54,376 bases of DNA from CAYNSB01 sp964399625 (GTDB lineage: Bacteria; Planctomycetota; Phycisphaerae; Phycisphaerales; UBA1924), in contig CAYNSB010000025.1 in assembly GCA_964399625.1 (NCBI GenBank), positions 1 through 54,376 on the forward strand. The letters are read 5' to 3'. Shown here one piece after another: positions 34,117 to 42,551 of the stretch. Numbering within the stretch: position 1 is the first letter of the stretch; each line of letters starts with the position of its first letter. The notes under the pieces are model-generated. The model saw only the letters and a program-made list of their open reading frames with translations, was not told where the DNA came from and ran no database searches. A program made the translations under genes and the position numbers.

Positions 34117-35319
34117 GTGCGAACCGTCCACGTCTGCGACGCCATCCGCACGCCGATCGGGCGCTACGCCGGCGCCCTCTCGAGCGTGCGCACGGATGAC
34201 CTCGCGGCGATACCGATCCGCGCGCTCATGGCGCGATCGCCCAAGGCGGACTGGAACGCGCTCGACGAGGTCGTCCTCGGGTGCGCCAACCAGGCGGGCG
34301 AGGACAATCGCAACGTCGCACGCATGGCGCTCCTGCTGGCGGGACTTCCCGCCCGCGTCCCCGGCGTCACCGTGAACCGCCTCTGCGCCTCCGGGTTAGA
34401 AGCCATCGCCAGCGCCGCTCGAACCGTCGCGATCGGAGATGCCGATCTCATCATCGCGGGTGGCGTGGAGAGCATGTCGCGCGCCCCACTGGTGCTCGCG
34501 AAGCCCACCGAGCCTTTCGCACGCCAGCAGGACCTGCACGACACCACGATCGGATGGAGATTCATCAACCCGCGCATGCGCGAGTTGTACGGCGTCGATG
34601 CCCTCCCCGAGACCGCGGAGAACGTCGCTCGCGAACGCCGCATCTCGCGCACGGACCAGGACGCGTTCGCGCTCCGCAGCCAGCAGCGCGCGGCAGCCGC
34701 GGTCGCAAGCGGACGCATGGCCCGCGAGATCACGCCCGTCTCTATCCGCCCGGGCCGTGCCGACCCCACCACCATCGCGCACGACGAGCACCCCCGCGCC
34801 ACGACGCCCGACGCGCTCGCCAAACTCAGGCCTATCACCTCGCCCGATGGCACCATCACCGCGGGCAACGCCTCGGGCGTGAACGACGGCGCCGCGGCCG
34901 TGCTCCTCGCTTCCGAGTCCGCGCTCGCTCGCCACGGACTCACGCCCCGCGCGCGGATCCTGGGCTCGACCACGGCGGGCGTCGAGCCGCGCGTGATGGG
35001 CCTGGGGCCGATCCCCGCGGTGCGCAAACTCCTCGACCGCCTCGCGCTCGGATTGGGCGACTTTGATCTGCTGGAGTTCAACGAGGCGTTCGCCGCCCAG
35101 GTCCTCGCCTGCACGCGCGAGCTCGGCGTGCCAGACGACGACCCACGCCTCAACCCTCTCGGCGGCGCGATCGCCCTGGGACATCCGCTGGGCATGTCCG
35201 GCGCACGATTGCTCGCGACCTCGATGCACCAACTCGCGCACGACGGCCGCACCCGCGCGCTGTGCGCCATGTGCGTGGGCGTCGGCCAGGGCATGGCCCT
35301 GGCACTCGCACGTGGCTAG
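34117..35319 (+). CDS. Thiolase (acetyl-CoA C-acyltransferase, PcaF-like)
   Basis: This 400-residue thiolase has the nucleophile Cys90 in NRLCASGLEA, the NEAFAAQ motif, His356 in GHPLGMSG and the second catalytic Cys386 in MCVGVGQG. DTTIGWRFINPRM is the segment common in beta-ketoadipyl-CoA thiolases. It splits a 3-oxoacyl-CoA with CoA into acetyl-CoA and a shortened acyl-CoA. It starts 15 bp after the aminotransferase and closes the operon. Its stop TAG shares a CTAG tetranucleotide with the stop of the inserted RHS fragment on the other strand. Confidence 0.92.
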   Translation: MRTVHVCDAIRTPIGRYAGALSSVRTDDLAAIPIRALMARSPKADWNALDEVVLGCANQAGEDNRNVARMALLLAGLPARVPGVTVNRLCASGLEAIASAARTVAIGDADLIIAGGVESMSRAPLVLAKPTEPFARQQDLHDTTIGWRFINPRMRELYGVDALPETAENVARERRISRTDQDAFALRSQQRAAAAVASGRMAREITPVSIRPGRADPTTIAHDEHPRATTPDALAKLRPITSPDGTITAGNASGVNDGAAAVLLASESALARHGLTPRARILGSTTAGVEPRVMGLGPIPAVRKLLDRLALGLGDFDLLEFNEAFAAQVLACTRELGVPDDDPRLNPLGGAIALGHPLGMSGARLLATSMHQLAHDGRTRALCAMCVGVGQGMALALARG

Positions 35320-35660
35320 CGTGCGGAGACGCGATTCCACGCGTCCACCGTCCGCGTCGTCGTGGTCAGGCTGCTGCTCGCATACGTGATCGTCCGGCCC
35401 GCACGCGCCGACCCCTGCCCGTTCACGCGGTACCCGCCGTTCCATGTGCCCAGTGGGTTCAGGCTCCACTGCTCAATTCGGTTCGGGCCCAGCGGATCGA
35501 TGAAGAGTCGCCCGTTGGCATCCTCGCCCAGCATCCCGATCTGCGTACCGGTGAACTGCCCGAGCGCGTTGTACGAATTCAGCTGCGAGCGCGTGTTGTC
35601 CCCGGCGTGGCCAGGCTCATCGACCCGCGTCAGGCGAACGCTCAGCTCAATACTATGTAG
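35316..35660 (-). pseudogene. Displaced RHS core fragment
   Basis: About 114 codons of RHS/YD-type sequence (RVDEPGHAGDNTRSQLNSYN, IEQWSLNPLGTWNGGYRVNG, TRTVDAWNRV) lie directly after the stop codon of the immunity candidate and in the same frame. There is no start codon before an internal ATG at 35534. In an intact RHS protein this piece would lie upstream of the toxin. Orphan core fragments behind the immunity gene are a known outcome of tip exchange in Rhs loci. Confidence 0.7.
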
Positions 35661-36059
35661 CTATGTATCATCTCCCGCCATAGGAGGATCGATACCCAAG
35701 TCCATCAAAGCTCCGCCCAAATAGTCATGGATGACATCACGGACTTCTTCTATTCCTGATGTTGTTATTTTACTAAAACAAAAAGAATAGTTTTTGCCAG
35801 ACAGTGTTCTCTCGTCGTTTGCCACCAAAATACTAAAGCACATTTCATATAACATGAGAATACATACTTTATTGAAGTCTCCAGTGTGGGCAATATTACG
35901 AAAATGCTGAGCTATTCGATTTCTCGTAGCCACTTCAGGAATGAGACTGGCCAAGGCTCGTTCGTCGAAGACGAGTTCACGCATGACTCCCACGGTGCTC
36001 GAAAGCACCTTCGCAACCGCAACCGCAACATCATGGGCCTCATTCTTTGTGTGTGTCAT
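35661..36059 (-). CDS. Candidate immunity protein for the RHS toxin
   Basis: This 132-residue protein has no signal peptide and is probably cytoplasmic. It is predicted to be largely helical (VAVAVAKVLSSTVGVMRELV, RIAQHFRNIAHTG, EVRDVIHDYLGGALMDLG). The DNA is visibly AT-rich compared with everything around it, and codon use differs. The start ATG overlaps the stop of the RHS toxin gene (ATGA at 36056-36059), the usual layout for a toxin followed by its immunity gene. I do not recognise the family. Other readings, such as an unrelated gene that entered with the toxin, are possible. Confidence 0.7.
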   Translation of the reverse strand: MTHTKNEAHDVAVAVAKVLSSTVGVMRELVFDERALASLIPEVATRNRIAQHFRNIAHTGDFNKVCILMLYEMCFSILVANDERTLSGKNYSFCFSKITTSGIEEVRDVIHDYLGGALMDLGIDPPMAGDDT

Positions 36060-38347
36060 GGAACAATGTACAGTGCAGAAAAATCCATATCAATTGAAGC
36101 CGCAAACTTCTCGACGTCTTCGGCGCTTGGGTTGGGATTGTTTGCTCGGAACGTGTTCCATCTACCGTTTATGATCCTATGCTCAGGCCCAGGCACTCCG
36201 GCCCAATTCGAAAGTGAATCGACTCTTCCATCGGGGAATAGCGCTCTGTGTTCTTGAGGTATTCTGTGATGCACCTGATGTCCTGGCGGGAGCTTCTTCC
36301 CCGCTGCTTCGAGTGCACCAATGAACAATTCACGATATCGTGGGCACGCTCCTCCGTTATGCACCACTATGCCATCGGGCCCGACGTGGTAGTTTGCGTG
36401 ATGCGCGACCGTCAGATTGTACACAGGATGGCGGGCGCTCAGGAAGACCACGCCGGTCACGATCGTGGGGTCGGTGTTCGTTCGCAGTTCGTCACCCGGC
36501 TGTAGCTGGTCCGCGCGGCGCCAGCGCCCGCCCTCGAAGAGTGAGCCTGACTGTGCGGGCTGGTCGGAATGCGGACCAACCTGGGGCCTGGCGCACGACA
36601 CCCAGAACGGGTGCTCGTCCGTCGTCTGGATCGTCTCGCCGTGTCCATCCGCGTGGCGCACCGTCACCTCGACGAGCGATGCCTCTTCGATCGTGATGGT
36701 CGCCTGCACCACCTCGAACGTCATCGCGCCTGTCTGCTCATCGCGCGTGAGCACATAATCACCAGTCTTGATCTGATCGATGGGCAGAAGGCCCGTCGCC
36801 GTCCACACCAGCGTTGTTGCTGTAAAACAGCCACATCCCCGCAGCTTGCGCTTCGTGAATTCCCATGCCTTCTTTGCAAGCCCGATTGTGCTGTACTCCA
36901 GCAAGAATCCCAAGGCTCGCCGACCGTACCGCACGACGTATTCCAGTGCTGCCTTCGCGGCTTGGAACGCCACCTTGCTCACGGTCACCGCGAGCGCACC
37001 GAGCGCGACGTACCCGAGAATCTTCCGCGCCGCGACGAGACTGGGCGGGATCCCACCACGTCCCTCCAATACGTCCGCCCCCACATCCGCCGCGATGGCC
37101 GAGATCGGGAAGGGAAGTTGGCTCAACACCACGGCCCCGATGTATGCCGCGGCCTGCGCCCCGTCGATCACCCGCTCCATGAACGCCGCGGTGTTCGCCG
37201 CGCTCTCGGCGATGTAGTCGTCCACCATGTTGAACGGGTCCCAGCTCAGACCCATCGGGTCGATGTGGCGCCAGGGGTTGCTGCCGAGGTACTGGTAGAC
37301 GTTGAGCCCATCGCCGAGATGAGATTCGAGATCGAACGCCGCGGCCAGCGACTCCGCGTTCCGTCCGTTGAACGCCGGGCTCGCCGCAATCGCCATCGCC
37401 GTCGCGTTCGGATCGGGCTGAAGGAACCGCCCCGCCTGCGGGTTGTACATCCGATTCCTGACGTTGTAGAGCAGGTGGGCTTGCGGCACGAGCCTCGGCG
37501 ACAGCTCGCCGGTCAGCCCGACCGCTCCATCGAGCCGCTCGCAGAACAGCCCCTTGTGTCCGGCCCGCATCACCGGGTGCGGACGCAGGTCCGCCGCGCT
37601 CTGCACTGCCCCGTACGCGTCGTACGTCCACTGCGCGCACACACGCCCGAGGCCCGTCAGCGTGATCAGCGAGGCCCCCCCGCCGTTCTCGCCGCCGGTC
37701 CCGTTGCCCGGCACCTGCGCGCTGCCGCCCGAGTCGCACAGCGCCACCACGTCCCCGCCCTCGTCCTGGATCACGTACCACGGGTTCTTCTGCGCATCAA
37801 ACTCGACGAGCAACTCGTCGGGACCGCGATCCCCCGGGCCCCACACGTGCTCGCGTTCCACGTAGGCGAACACGCCCGTGAGCGCCGGCCCGCCACCACC
37901 GCCGACTCCACCGCCGGGCGGGTCCTCCTCGCCGCCCAGACCCGACTGCGTGTTCTCAAGATCGCCCGTGCTCTGGCCCGTGTTCGGCGGCGCCGGCGAT
38001 TGGTTCATCGCCGCCTGCGCGCTCTGCTCGATCTCCGAGTCGCCCGAATCCAGACCCGCGTCGATCGAGAGCACCGGATCGACGTACAGCTCCTGGACCC
38101 GCCTCACGCCGTCGTAGAAGAAACGCTCGGACCGCACTTTGCCGCTGGCCGAAGTGGTCCCGCTCCATGTCGCCGCGTCCGGGTAGGGCGACTGCGCCCG
38201 GATCAACCGCCCTTGCCCGTCGTACGTGAAGTGCTTGACCAGCCTCGCCGGATCGGGCAGGAACGTCGGCGGACCCGTCGCGGGGTTCGCCGCTTTGGCG
38301 TTGATCTGGGCCGGCCGGCTCTTGCCCGGCGCCGCCGATCCCCGCAT
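36056..38347 (-). CDS. RHS protein, 5'-truncated, with pretoxin HINT and HNH-like toxin tip
   Basis: The open frame reaches 38383, but recognisable RHS sequence starts at about residue 20 of that frame (positions below count from 38383). RHS core repeats (KHFTYDGQGRLIRA, VRNRMYNPQAGRFLQPDPNA) lead to the terminal motif IDPMGLSWDP near 375. After a hydrophobic helical part comes a HINT pretoxin domain at about 517-675 with its first Cys in GCGCFTATTLV, the DEHPFWV block and the terminal VHN. The last 100 residues carry GHQVHHRIPQEH and PEHRIINGRWN, resembling HNH/endonuclease VII-type toxins. The N-terminal secretion part of a full RHS protein is missing, so the gene may be a remnant or a silent cassette. 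Confidence 0.75.
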   Translation of the reverse strand: MRGSAAPGKSRPAQINAKAANPATGPPTFLPDPARLVKHFTYDGQGRLIRAQSPYPDAATWSGTTSASGKVRSERFFYDGVRRVQELYVDPVLSIDAGLDSGDSEIEQSAQAAMNQSPAPPNTGQSTGDLENTQSGLGGEEDPPGGGVGGGGGPALTGVFAYVEREHVWGPGDRGPDELLVEFDAQKNPWYVIQDEGGDVVALCDSGGSAQVPGNGTGGENGGGASLITLTGLGRVCAQWTYDAYGAVQSAADLRPHPVMRAGHKGLFCERLDGAVGLTGELSPRLVPQAHLLYNVRNRMYNPQAGRFLQPDPNATAMAIAASPAFNGRNAESLAAAFDLESHLGDGLNVYQYLGSNPWRHIDPMGLSWDPFNMVDDYIAESAANTAAFMERVIDGAQAAAYIGAVVLSQLPFPISAIAADVGADVLEGRGGIPPSLVAARKILGYVALGALAVTVSKVAFQAAKAALEYVVRYGRRALGFLLEYSTIGLAKKAWEFTKRKLRGCGCFTATTLVWTATGLLPIDQIKTGDYVLTRDEQTGAMTFEVVQATITIEEASLVEVTVRHADGHGETIQTTDEHPFWVSCARPQVGPHSDQPAQSGSLFEGGRWRRADQLQPGDELRTNTDPTIVTGVVFLSARHPVYNLTVAHHANYHVGPDGIVVHNGGACPRYRELFIGALEAAGKKLPPGHQVHHRIPQEHRALFPDGRVDSLSNWAGVPGPEHRIINGRWNTFRANNPNPSAEDVEKFAASIDMDFSALYIVP

Positions 38348-38585
38348 GAACCTCGCCCTCACCCTCGAGCGCGCCGGGCGCATCGACCAGGCCCTGGCCT
38401 CCTACCGCTCGGCGCTCGATGCCTCCCCCGACCACATCCCCACGATCCAGGCGATGACGCGCCTCCAACTCCGTGCCGCCAGGTCCGACGACGCCACCCG
38501 CGAGCGTCTGTCCGAGATCGCGCTCCGCGGCGAGACCGACCAATGGAAGGTGTGGGCCAAGTCGCAGCTCGCAAGGCGAGACTGA
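38341..38585 (+). pseudogene. TPR protein fragment, N-terminus lost
   Basis: The in-frame sequence MNLALTLERAGRIDQALASY followed by SALDASPDHIPTIQAMTRLQ is a classical tetratricopeptide repeat, continuing to a normal stop. Upstream of about 38340 the frame turns into antisense of the RHS gene. The first part of the TPR gene is therefore gone, apparently replaced by the RHS block. Confidence 0.65.
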
Positions 38586-38700
38586 CCACCCGCGCGTTTA
38601 AGGCATGACCTGCCTGTGCCAACGCGCGCTAACACGTCCTATGTCCACATGACCCAACGCCGCGTGACGCTTGCCTCGTGCAGCGCCGCTGTGCGTGCCT

Positions 38701-40569
38701 TTACTGCGGCACGTTCCCGCTCATGGCGCTCCACACCGCCGGATCGAGCCCCGCCGCCTTGGCCCGGGCCAGCGCCGCGCGGGCCGAATCCGCTCGTCCG
38801 TCCGCCTGCATCAGCGCCGCAACGGCGAGCCAGCCCGCGGCCGTGTCGGCCTTGTTCGCCGCGCCCGTCGCCTCATCGACGGCGCGCCGGAACGTGTACG
38901 CGTCCGCGAAGCCCTGCGCTGAGATCGGCGATCCCGCCAGCCCCGGATCGATCCGGTACGCCCGCTCGATCGCGCGGAAGCCTTCGTCGGGGCGGCGATC
39001 AAGGATCATCGCCAGCCCGAGCGCCCGCTGGGCCCCGGCATCGCCCGGGTACTTGTCCAGATGCTGCTGGTACACGCGGATCGCGTTGCCCGCATCGTTC
39101 AGACGCATGTACGTGTCGCCCAGCTCCCGATCGCTGCTCGAGCGCAGCTCCTCGGGCCTTGCCGCGCGCGGCAGGTCCGCCGATGCCAGCACCGGCTGCG
39201 ACACCACCACGGGGCTCTCGACGATCACGGGGCGCTCGACCACCGCCATCGGCACCGTCACGTAATCGGCGCACACGAGCGTGGAGTACCGCGGCGCGCA
39301 CACCGGCGCATCGGAGAACACGAAGTCCACGCCCCAGCGCGAGCCATGACCCCATCGCCCGCCCAGCCCGATCGAAACGCTCGAACGCCACGCCGGCTCC
39401 CAGCGAGAGCCGTACGCGTACGGCGTGTAGTACGAGCCGCACCACCACGGGTCGTACGTGAACACGCTGTACGGCCCGCACCAGTCGCGCACCCACACGC
39501 GGTGGTGGTACGCCCAAGGGTCGTACCAGAACGACGTGCGCCAGTATGGCCCGCATCCGCTGCGGTACGACCAGTTGTACCAGTAGTCGTCGCACCCCCA
39601 CCACGAGCCGATGCCGATGCTGACGCTCACGCGCGAGCGGCCGCCGTCCCATCGCCCGCGGTCCCAATCGCGCCGATCTCGGTCGTGCCGATCCCACTCA
39701 CGGCGATCCCAATCATGGCGATCGCCGTCGCCGCGCCCGCCGCGATCGCTCGAAGGCCTGCCGCCGTTCGATGGCGCCAGTGGTCGATCGAACTCCGCGC
39801 GTCCGCCTCGTGCCCCGTCCGAACGCCTTCCGCCGCCACTCTCACCGCCCGAAAGTCCCGGGCCGCGACGTGGGTCGCCCCCGCGACCGTCGCGATGGCC
39901 GCCAGAGGTTCCGGGGCCATTGGCGGGAGAGAAGGCGATGGGAACCTCAGGCGAGATCTGCGGCGTGCCACGCGAATCGGGCAAGGGCCGGGCCGCTCGC
40001 CCGGATGAGAGCCCGCGGTTGCCGGAATTGCTGCCAGGAATCTCTCGACCGCTCCCGGGAACGCCAAGGCCCCTGCCCCCACCCGCGCCCGGTTGGGCGC
40101 GCGACCCATCAGCGCCCGCACTCGAAGGCGGCGCAGCGCGGAGCACGGGCGGTGCGCTCGGCGCGGGCTGAGCAGCGCGGAGCACCGGCGGTGCGCTCGG
40201 CGCGGGCTGAACGGCACGGAAGCCCTCGTCGCGAGGCTCGGCCATTCTCGGAATGGGCTGTGCCGCGCGCGGAATGTCCGTCCTCGTCAAGGGCTGGATC
40301 GCGCGGGGCGCCTCCATCCGCGGCATGGGTTGGGGCGCACGCGGCGGCTCGGCACGGGGCGCCGGCATCGCGCGCGGGGGCTCCATGCGCGGCGCAGGAG
40401 CCGGCGCAGCGGCTCGCGGCGCAGGTGCTGCGGGCGCGCCCATCCGATTGTCGTCACCGCCCCGTCCACGTCCCGGATCGCCCATCGCCAAGCCCGCCGA
40501 CGCCGCAAGCGCCGCCGCGCTCAGCACGAGGCTCATCCGACCCGACGTCCGACGCTCGCCCCCGACCAT
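38701..40569 (-). CDS. Secreted Pro/Arg-rich, aromatic-rich protein with TPR C-terminus
   Basis: This 622-residue protein has a signal peptide (about 1-30, ending SAGLAMGDP). A long Pro/Ala/Arg-rich disordered region is followed by an Asp/Arg/His/Trp repeat (HDWDRREWDRHDRDRRDWDR, about 280-305). An aromatic- and Cys-rich section then holds repeated YDPW motifs and RSSVSIGLGGRWG. The last 130 residues are TPR helices (ELGDTYMRLNDAGNAIRVYQ). An AAAGGG ribosome site precedes the ATG at 40569. It starts 35 bp after the stop of a related gene, so they form one operon. It is probably an envelope or surface protein; no enzyme motif is visible. Confidence 0.7.
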   Translation of the reverse strand: MVGGERRTSGRMSLVLSAAALAASAGLAMGDPGRGRGGDDNRMGAPAAPAPRAAAPAPAPRMEPPRAMPAPRAEPPRAPQPMPRMEAPRAIQPLTRTDIPRAAQPIPRMAEPRDEGFRAVQPAPSAPPVLRAAQPAPSAPPVLRAAPPSSAGADGSRAQPGAGGGRGLGVPGSGREIPGSNSGNRGLSSGRAARPLPDSRGTPQISPEVPIAFSPANGPGTSGGHRDGRGGDPRRGPGLSGGESGGGRRSDGARGGRAEFDRPLAPSNGGRPSSDRGGRGDGDRHDWDRREWDRHDRDRRDWDRGRWDGGRSRVSVSIGIGSWWGCDDYWYNWSYRSGCGPYWRTSFWYDPWAYHHRVWVRDWCGPYSVFTYDPWWCGSYYTPYAYGSRWEPAWRSSVSIGLGGRWGHGSRWGVDFVFSDAPVCAPRYSTLVCADYVTVPMAVVERPVIVESPVVVSQPVLASADLPRAARPEELRSSSDRELGDTYMRLNDAGNAIRVYQQHLDKYPGDAGAQRALGLAMILDRRPDEGFRAIERAYRIDPGLAGSPISAQGFADAYTFRRAVDEATGAANKADTAAGWLAVAALMQADGRADSARAALARAKAAGLDPAVWSAMSGNVPQ

Positions 40570-40604
40570 GACTGACCCTTTCTATGGCACGCTCCGCGTG
40601 CGCC

Positions 40605-41717
40605 TCACTTCTTCTTTCGCTCGGTGGATGGAATCCGCGCCTCGAGCGCCTCGCTCAGGCGATCCGCGATCTTGGAGTCCAGCCCCTCGCCCCGTGCTTT
40701 TTCGAGCATTCCCAGCGCCGCGCTATCCCGCCCCTCGGCCTGCGCCAGCACCGATGCCAGCAGCCACGCCGAGGCGCTGCGATTCCGCTGGGCCTCGCGC
40801 ACCGCCCGCTGCACGAGCTCGCTCACGCTCGCGTGCGTCCCATCGAGCAGCGAGCGATCGATCGGGCGCGACGTGAGCGTCGGGTCCATCGCGTACGCCC
40901 GGCCTGCCACCGCGCTCGCGTCGGGCGCGTTGCCCGACACGATCAACGCCACCGCGAGAACGCGCGTCGCCTCCGCATCGTCACGCTCGCTCTGCAGGTG
41001 ACGCTTGGCGTACTCCACCGCGCCCTTGGCATCGCCCCCGCGCAGGGCCCACTCCGCGCGCTCGCGATCGTTCGCGGGCCCCCTCGCGGCCTCCTCGGCC
41101 GCCTTCTTGGCTCGGTCGCTCTGGCCCGCCAGCGTCTGCCCGTAGTTGTCCGCGACGCCCTGGATCGTCACGCGATTGCCGTACCGATCGCTCCACCACG
41201 AATCGCCGGGATACCAGCACCCGCCGCCCTCGTAGAAGATCCATCCGTAGGGCCCGATCACCCAGCGGCGATTGAGCAGCGCCAACTCTCGCAGGCGCTC
41301 ACGCAACTTGTTGATGTAATCCGGGTCGTTCGGGTCGGGCAGCGCGTGCCCCCCATGACCACTGCCGCCCCCATGCCCACCCGAGGCGCCACCGGTCGTG
41401 CCGCCGCCCGACGGGCGATCGGGCACCGTCGTCGGCACGTGGTTCCAAGGCTTGAAGTCCATGGGCACGAATTGGGGCATCGTGAGCACGGGCGGATTGG
41501 TGCCGCCCATCGAGGGGGGCATGACCGGCGAGCCGGGGCTCGCCGTCGGGATCGGCCCGGGGAACGAGATCGGCTTGTGCTCTGGCGGCGGCGGCATCCG
41601 CGGAGGCTCCGAGCGGCTCTGCGCCGGGGCGCTCGCGCCAATCCCCAACGCCGCGAACAGCACCACCACCGGCGCGCCGCGGCCGCCCAGCCCCTTCATG
41701 CCATTGTTGATCTTCAT
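40605..41717 (-). CDS. Secreted Pro/Gly-rich protein with TPR-like C-terminus
   Basis: This 370-residue protein starts at MKINNGMKGLGGRG, followed by a signal peptide (VVLFAALGIGASAPAQS). A Pro-rich and then Gly/His-rich low-complexity stretch (about 50-130) leads to a helix DYINKLRERLRELALLNRRW, an aromatic segment (GPYGWIFYEGGGCWYPGDSW) and TPR-like helices to the end. The architecture matches the downstream gene in order and composition, which suggests common origin. The function is unknown. Confidence 0.7.
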   Translation of the reverse strand: MKINNGMKGLGGRGAPVVVLFAALGIGASAPAQSRSEPPRMPPPPEHKPISFPGPIPTASPGSPVMPPSMGGTNPPVLTMPQFVPMDFKPWNHVPTTVPDRPSGGGTTGGASGGHGGGSGHGGHALPDPNDPDYINKLRERLRELALLNRRWVIGPYGWIFYEGGGCWYPGDSWWSDRYGNRVTIQGVADNYGQTLAGQSDRAKKAAEEAARGPANDRERAEWALRGGDAKGAVEYAKRHLQSERDDAEATRVLAVALIVSGNAPDASAVAGRAYAMDPTLTSRPIDRSLLDGTHASVSELVQRAVREAQRNRSASAWLLASVLAQAEGRDSAALGMLEKARGEGLDSKIADRLSEALEARIPSTERKKK

Positions 41718-41945
41718 CGCGTTGCGCTCCGCTCGCCTCGTGGCGAACCGGGCCGGTCCGCTCGGCGGCCCCAGGCTCAATGGATGGTACTGGCCCGGCG
41801 ACGTCCGGTTTCATGGTTAGACGCAGGATGGCCCCAGGATGTTCCCAAGGCCCTCGAAACACCCGCGCCCAAGCCCCCCAGAGCACGCCGATCGCGTTCC
41901 GTTCGCGTCGCCGCCGTGACCGCCATGGGCCCGCTAACGTGGTGC

Positions 41946-42551
41946 ATGGCCCTGATCCGCTCTCTTGGCGTGCTCGTGATGCTTGCCCTGGCCTCGTGCG
42001 CGCACGACTCGCACGTTCGCGTCACCTCGCTCGCATCGCAGGTGGCCTATTCGCCCGCGCTGCCCACCTCGGCGTACTCGTCGAGCGACCCGACGACCGC
42101 CGAGATCCTTCTCACGGACCTCGCCCCCGCGGAGCTCGACCGCGGCGCGACCCTCGAAGGGCTCACCGGCACGATCGTGCAGGTGCGCATGTTCCTCGAT
42201 CCTTCCCCCGGCGACACGCCGATCGCGAGCACCGCGGTGAACTGCTCCATCCGCGAGATCGTGCTCGCCGGCGGTCAGGTGGGCGTGTACTCGGGCGGTG
42301 GATTCCTGCTCCCCCGCGATCGCCCGGGGAACACGCACCTTCGCGGCACCATCAAGGACGCGACGCTGCGCCTGAGCGCACGCACGCCCTCGTTCGTTGA
42401 CCGCCTGGGCCCCTCGCGATTGGACGCGACGCTGGCGCCCGTCCGCGACGAGGCGCTCGCGCGGCGCATCCGCGCTCGCGTTGAGGAGATCGTCCGGGCC
42501 ACGCCCGTGATCGCCGCGCCTACCCCGGGCGAGCCCACCGACCGCCGCTAG
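41946..42551 (+). CDS. Hypothetical lipoprotein
   Basis: This 201-residue protein has a short signal peptide and lipobox LASC (Cys about 18). The mature part is beta-rich (GTIVQVRMFLDPSPGDTPI, VNCSIREIVLAGGQVGVYSG, GTIKDATLRLSA) and ends in a charged helix. The composition suggests a periplasmic beta-sandwich, perhaps a sensor or structural lipoprotein. It converges with plsC, and the two stop codons share CTAG (42548-42551). Confidence 0.7.
   Translation: MALIRSLGVLVMLALASCAHDSHVRVTSLASQVAYSPALPTSAYSSSDPTTAEILLTDLAPAELDRGATLEGLTGTIVQVRMFLDPSPGDTPIASTAVNCSIREIVLAGGQVGVYSGGGFLLPRDRPGNTHLRGTIKDATLRLSARTPSFVDRLGPSRLDATLAPVRDEALARRIRARVEEIVRATPVIAAPTPGEPTDRR

Noticed and set aside
38226..38345. 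Start of the TPR frame as a real gene from 38226
   Set aside because: The first 35-40 codons are antisense RHS sequence; only the part after about 38340 is TPR.
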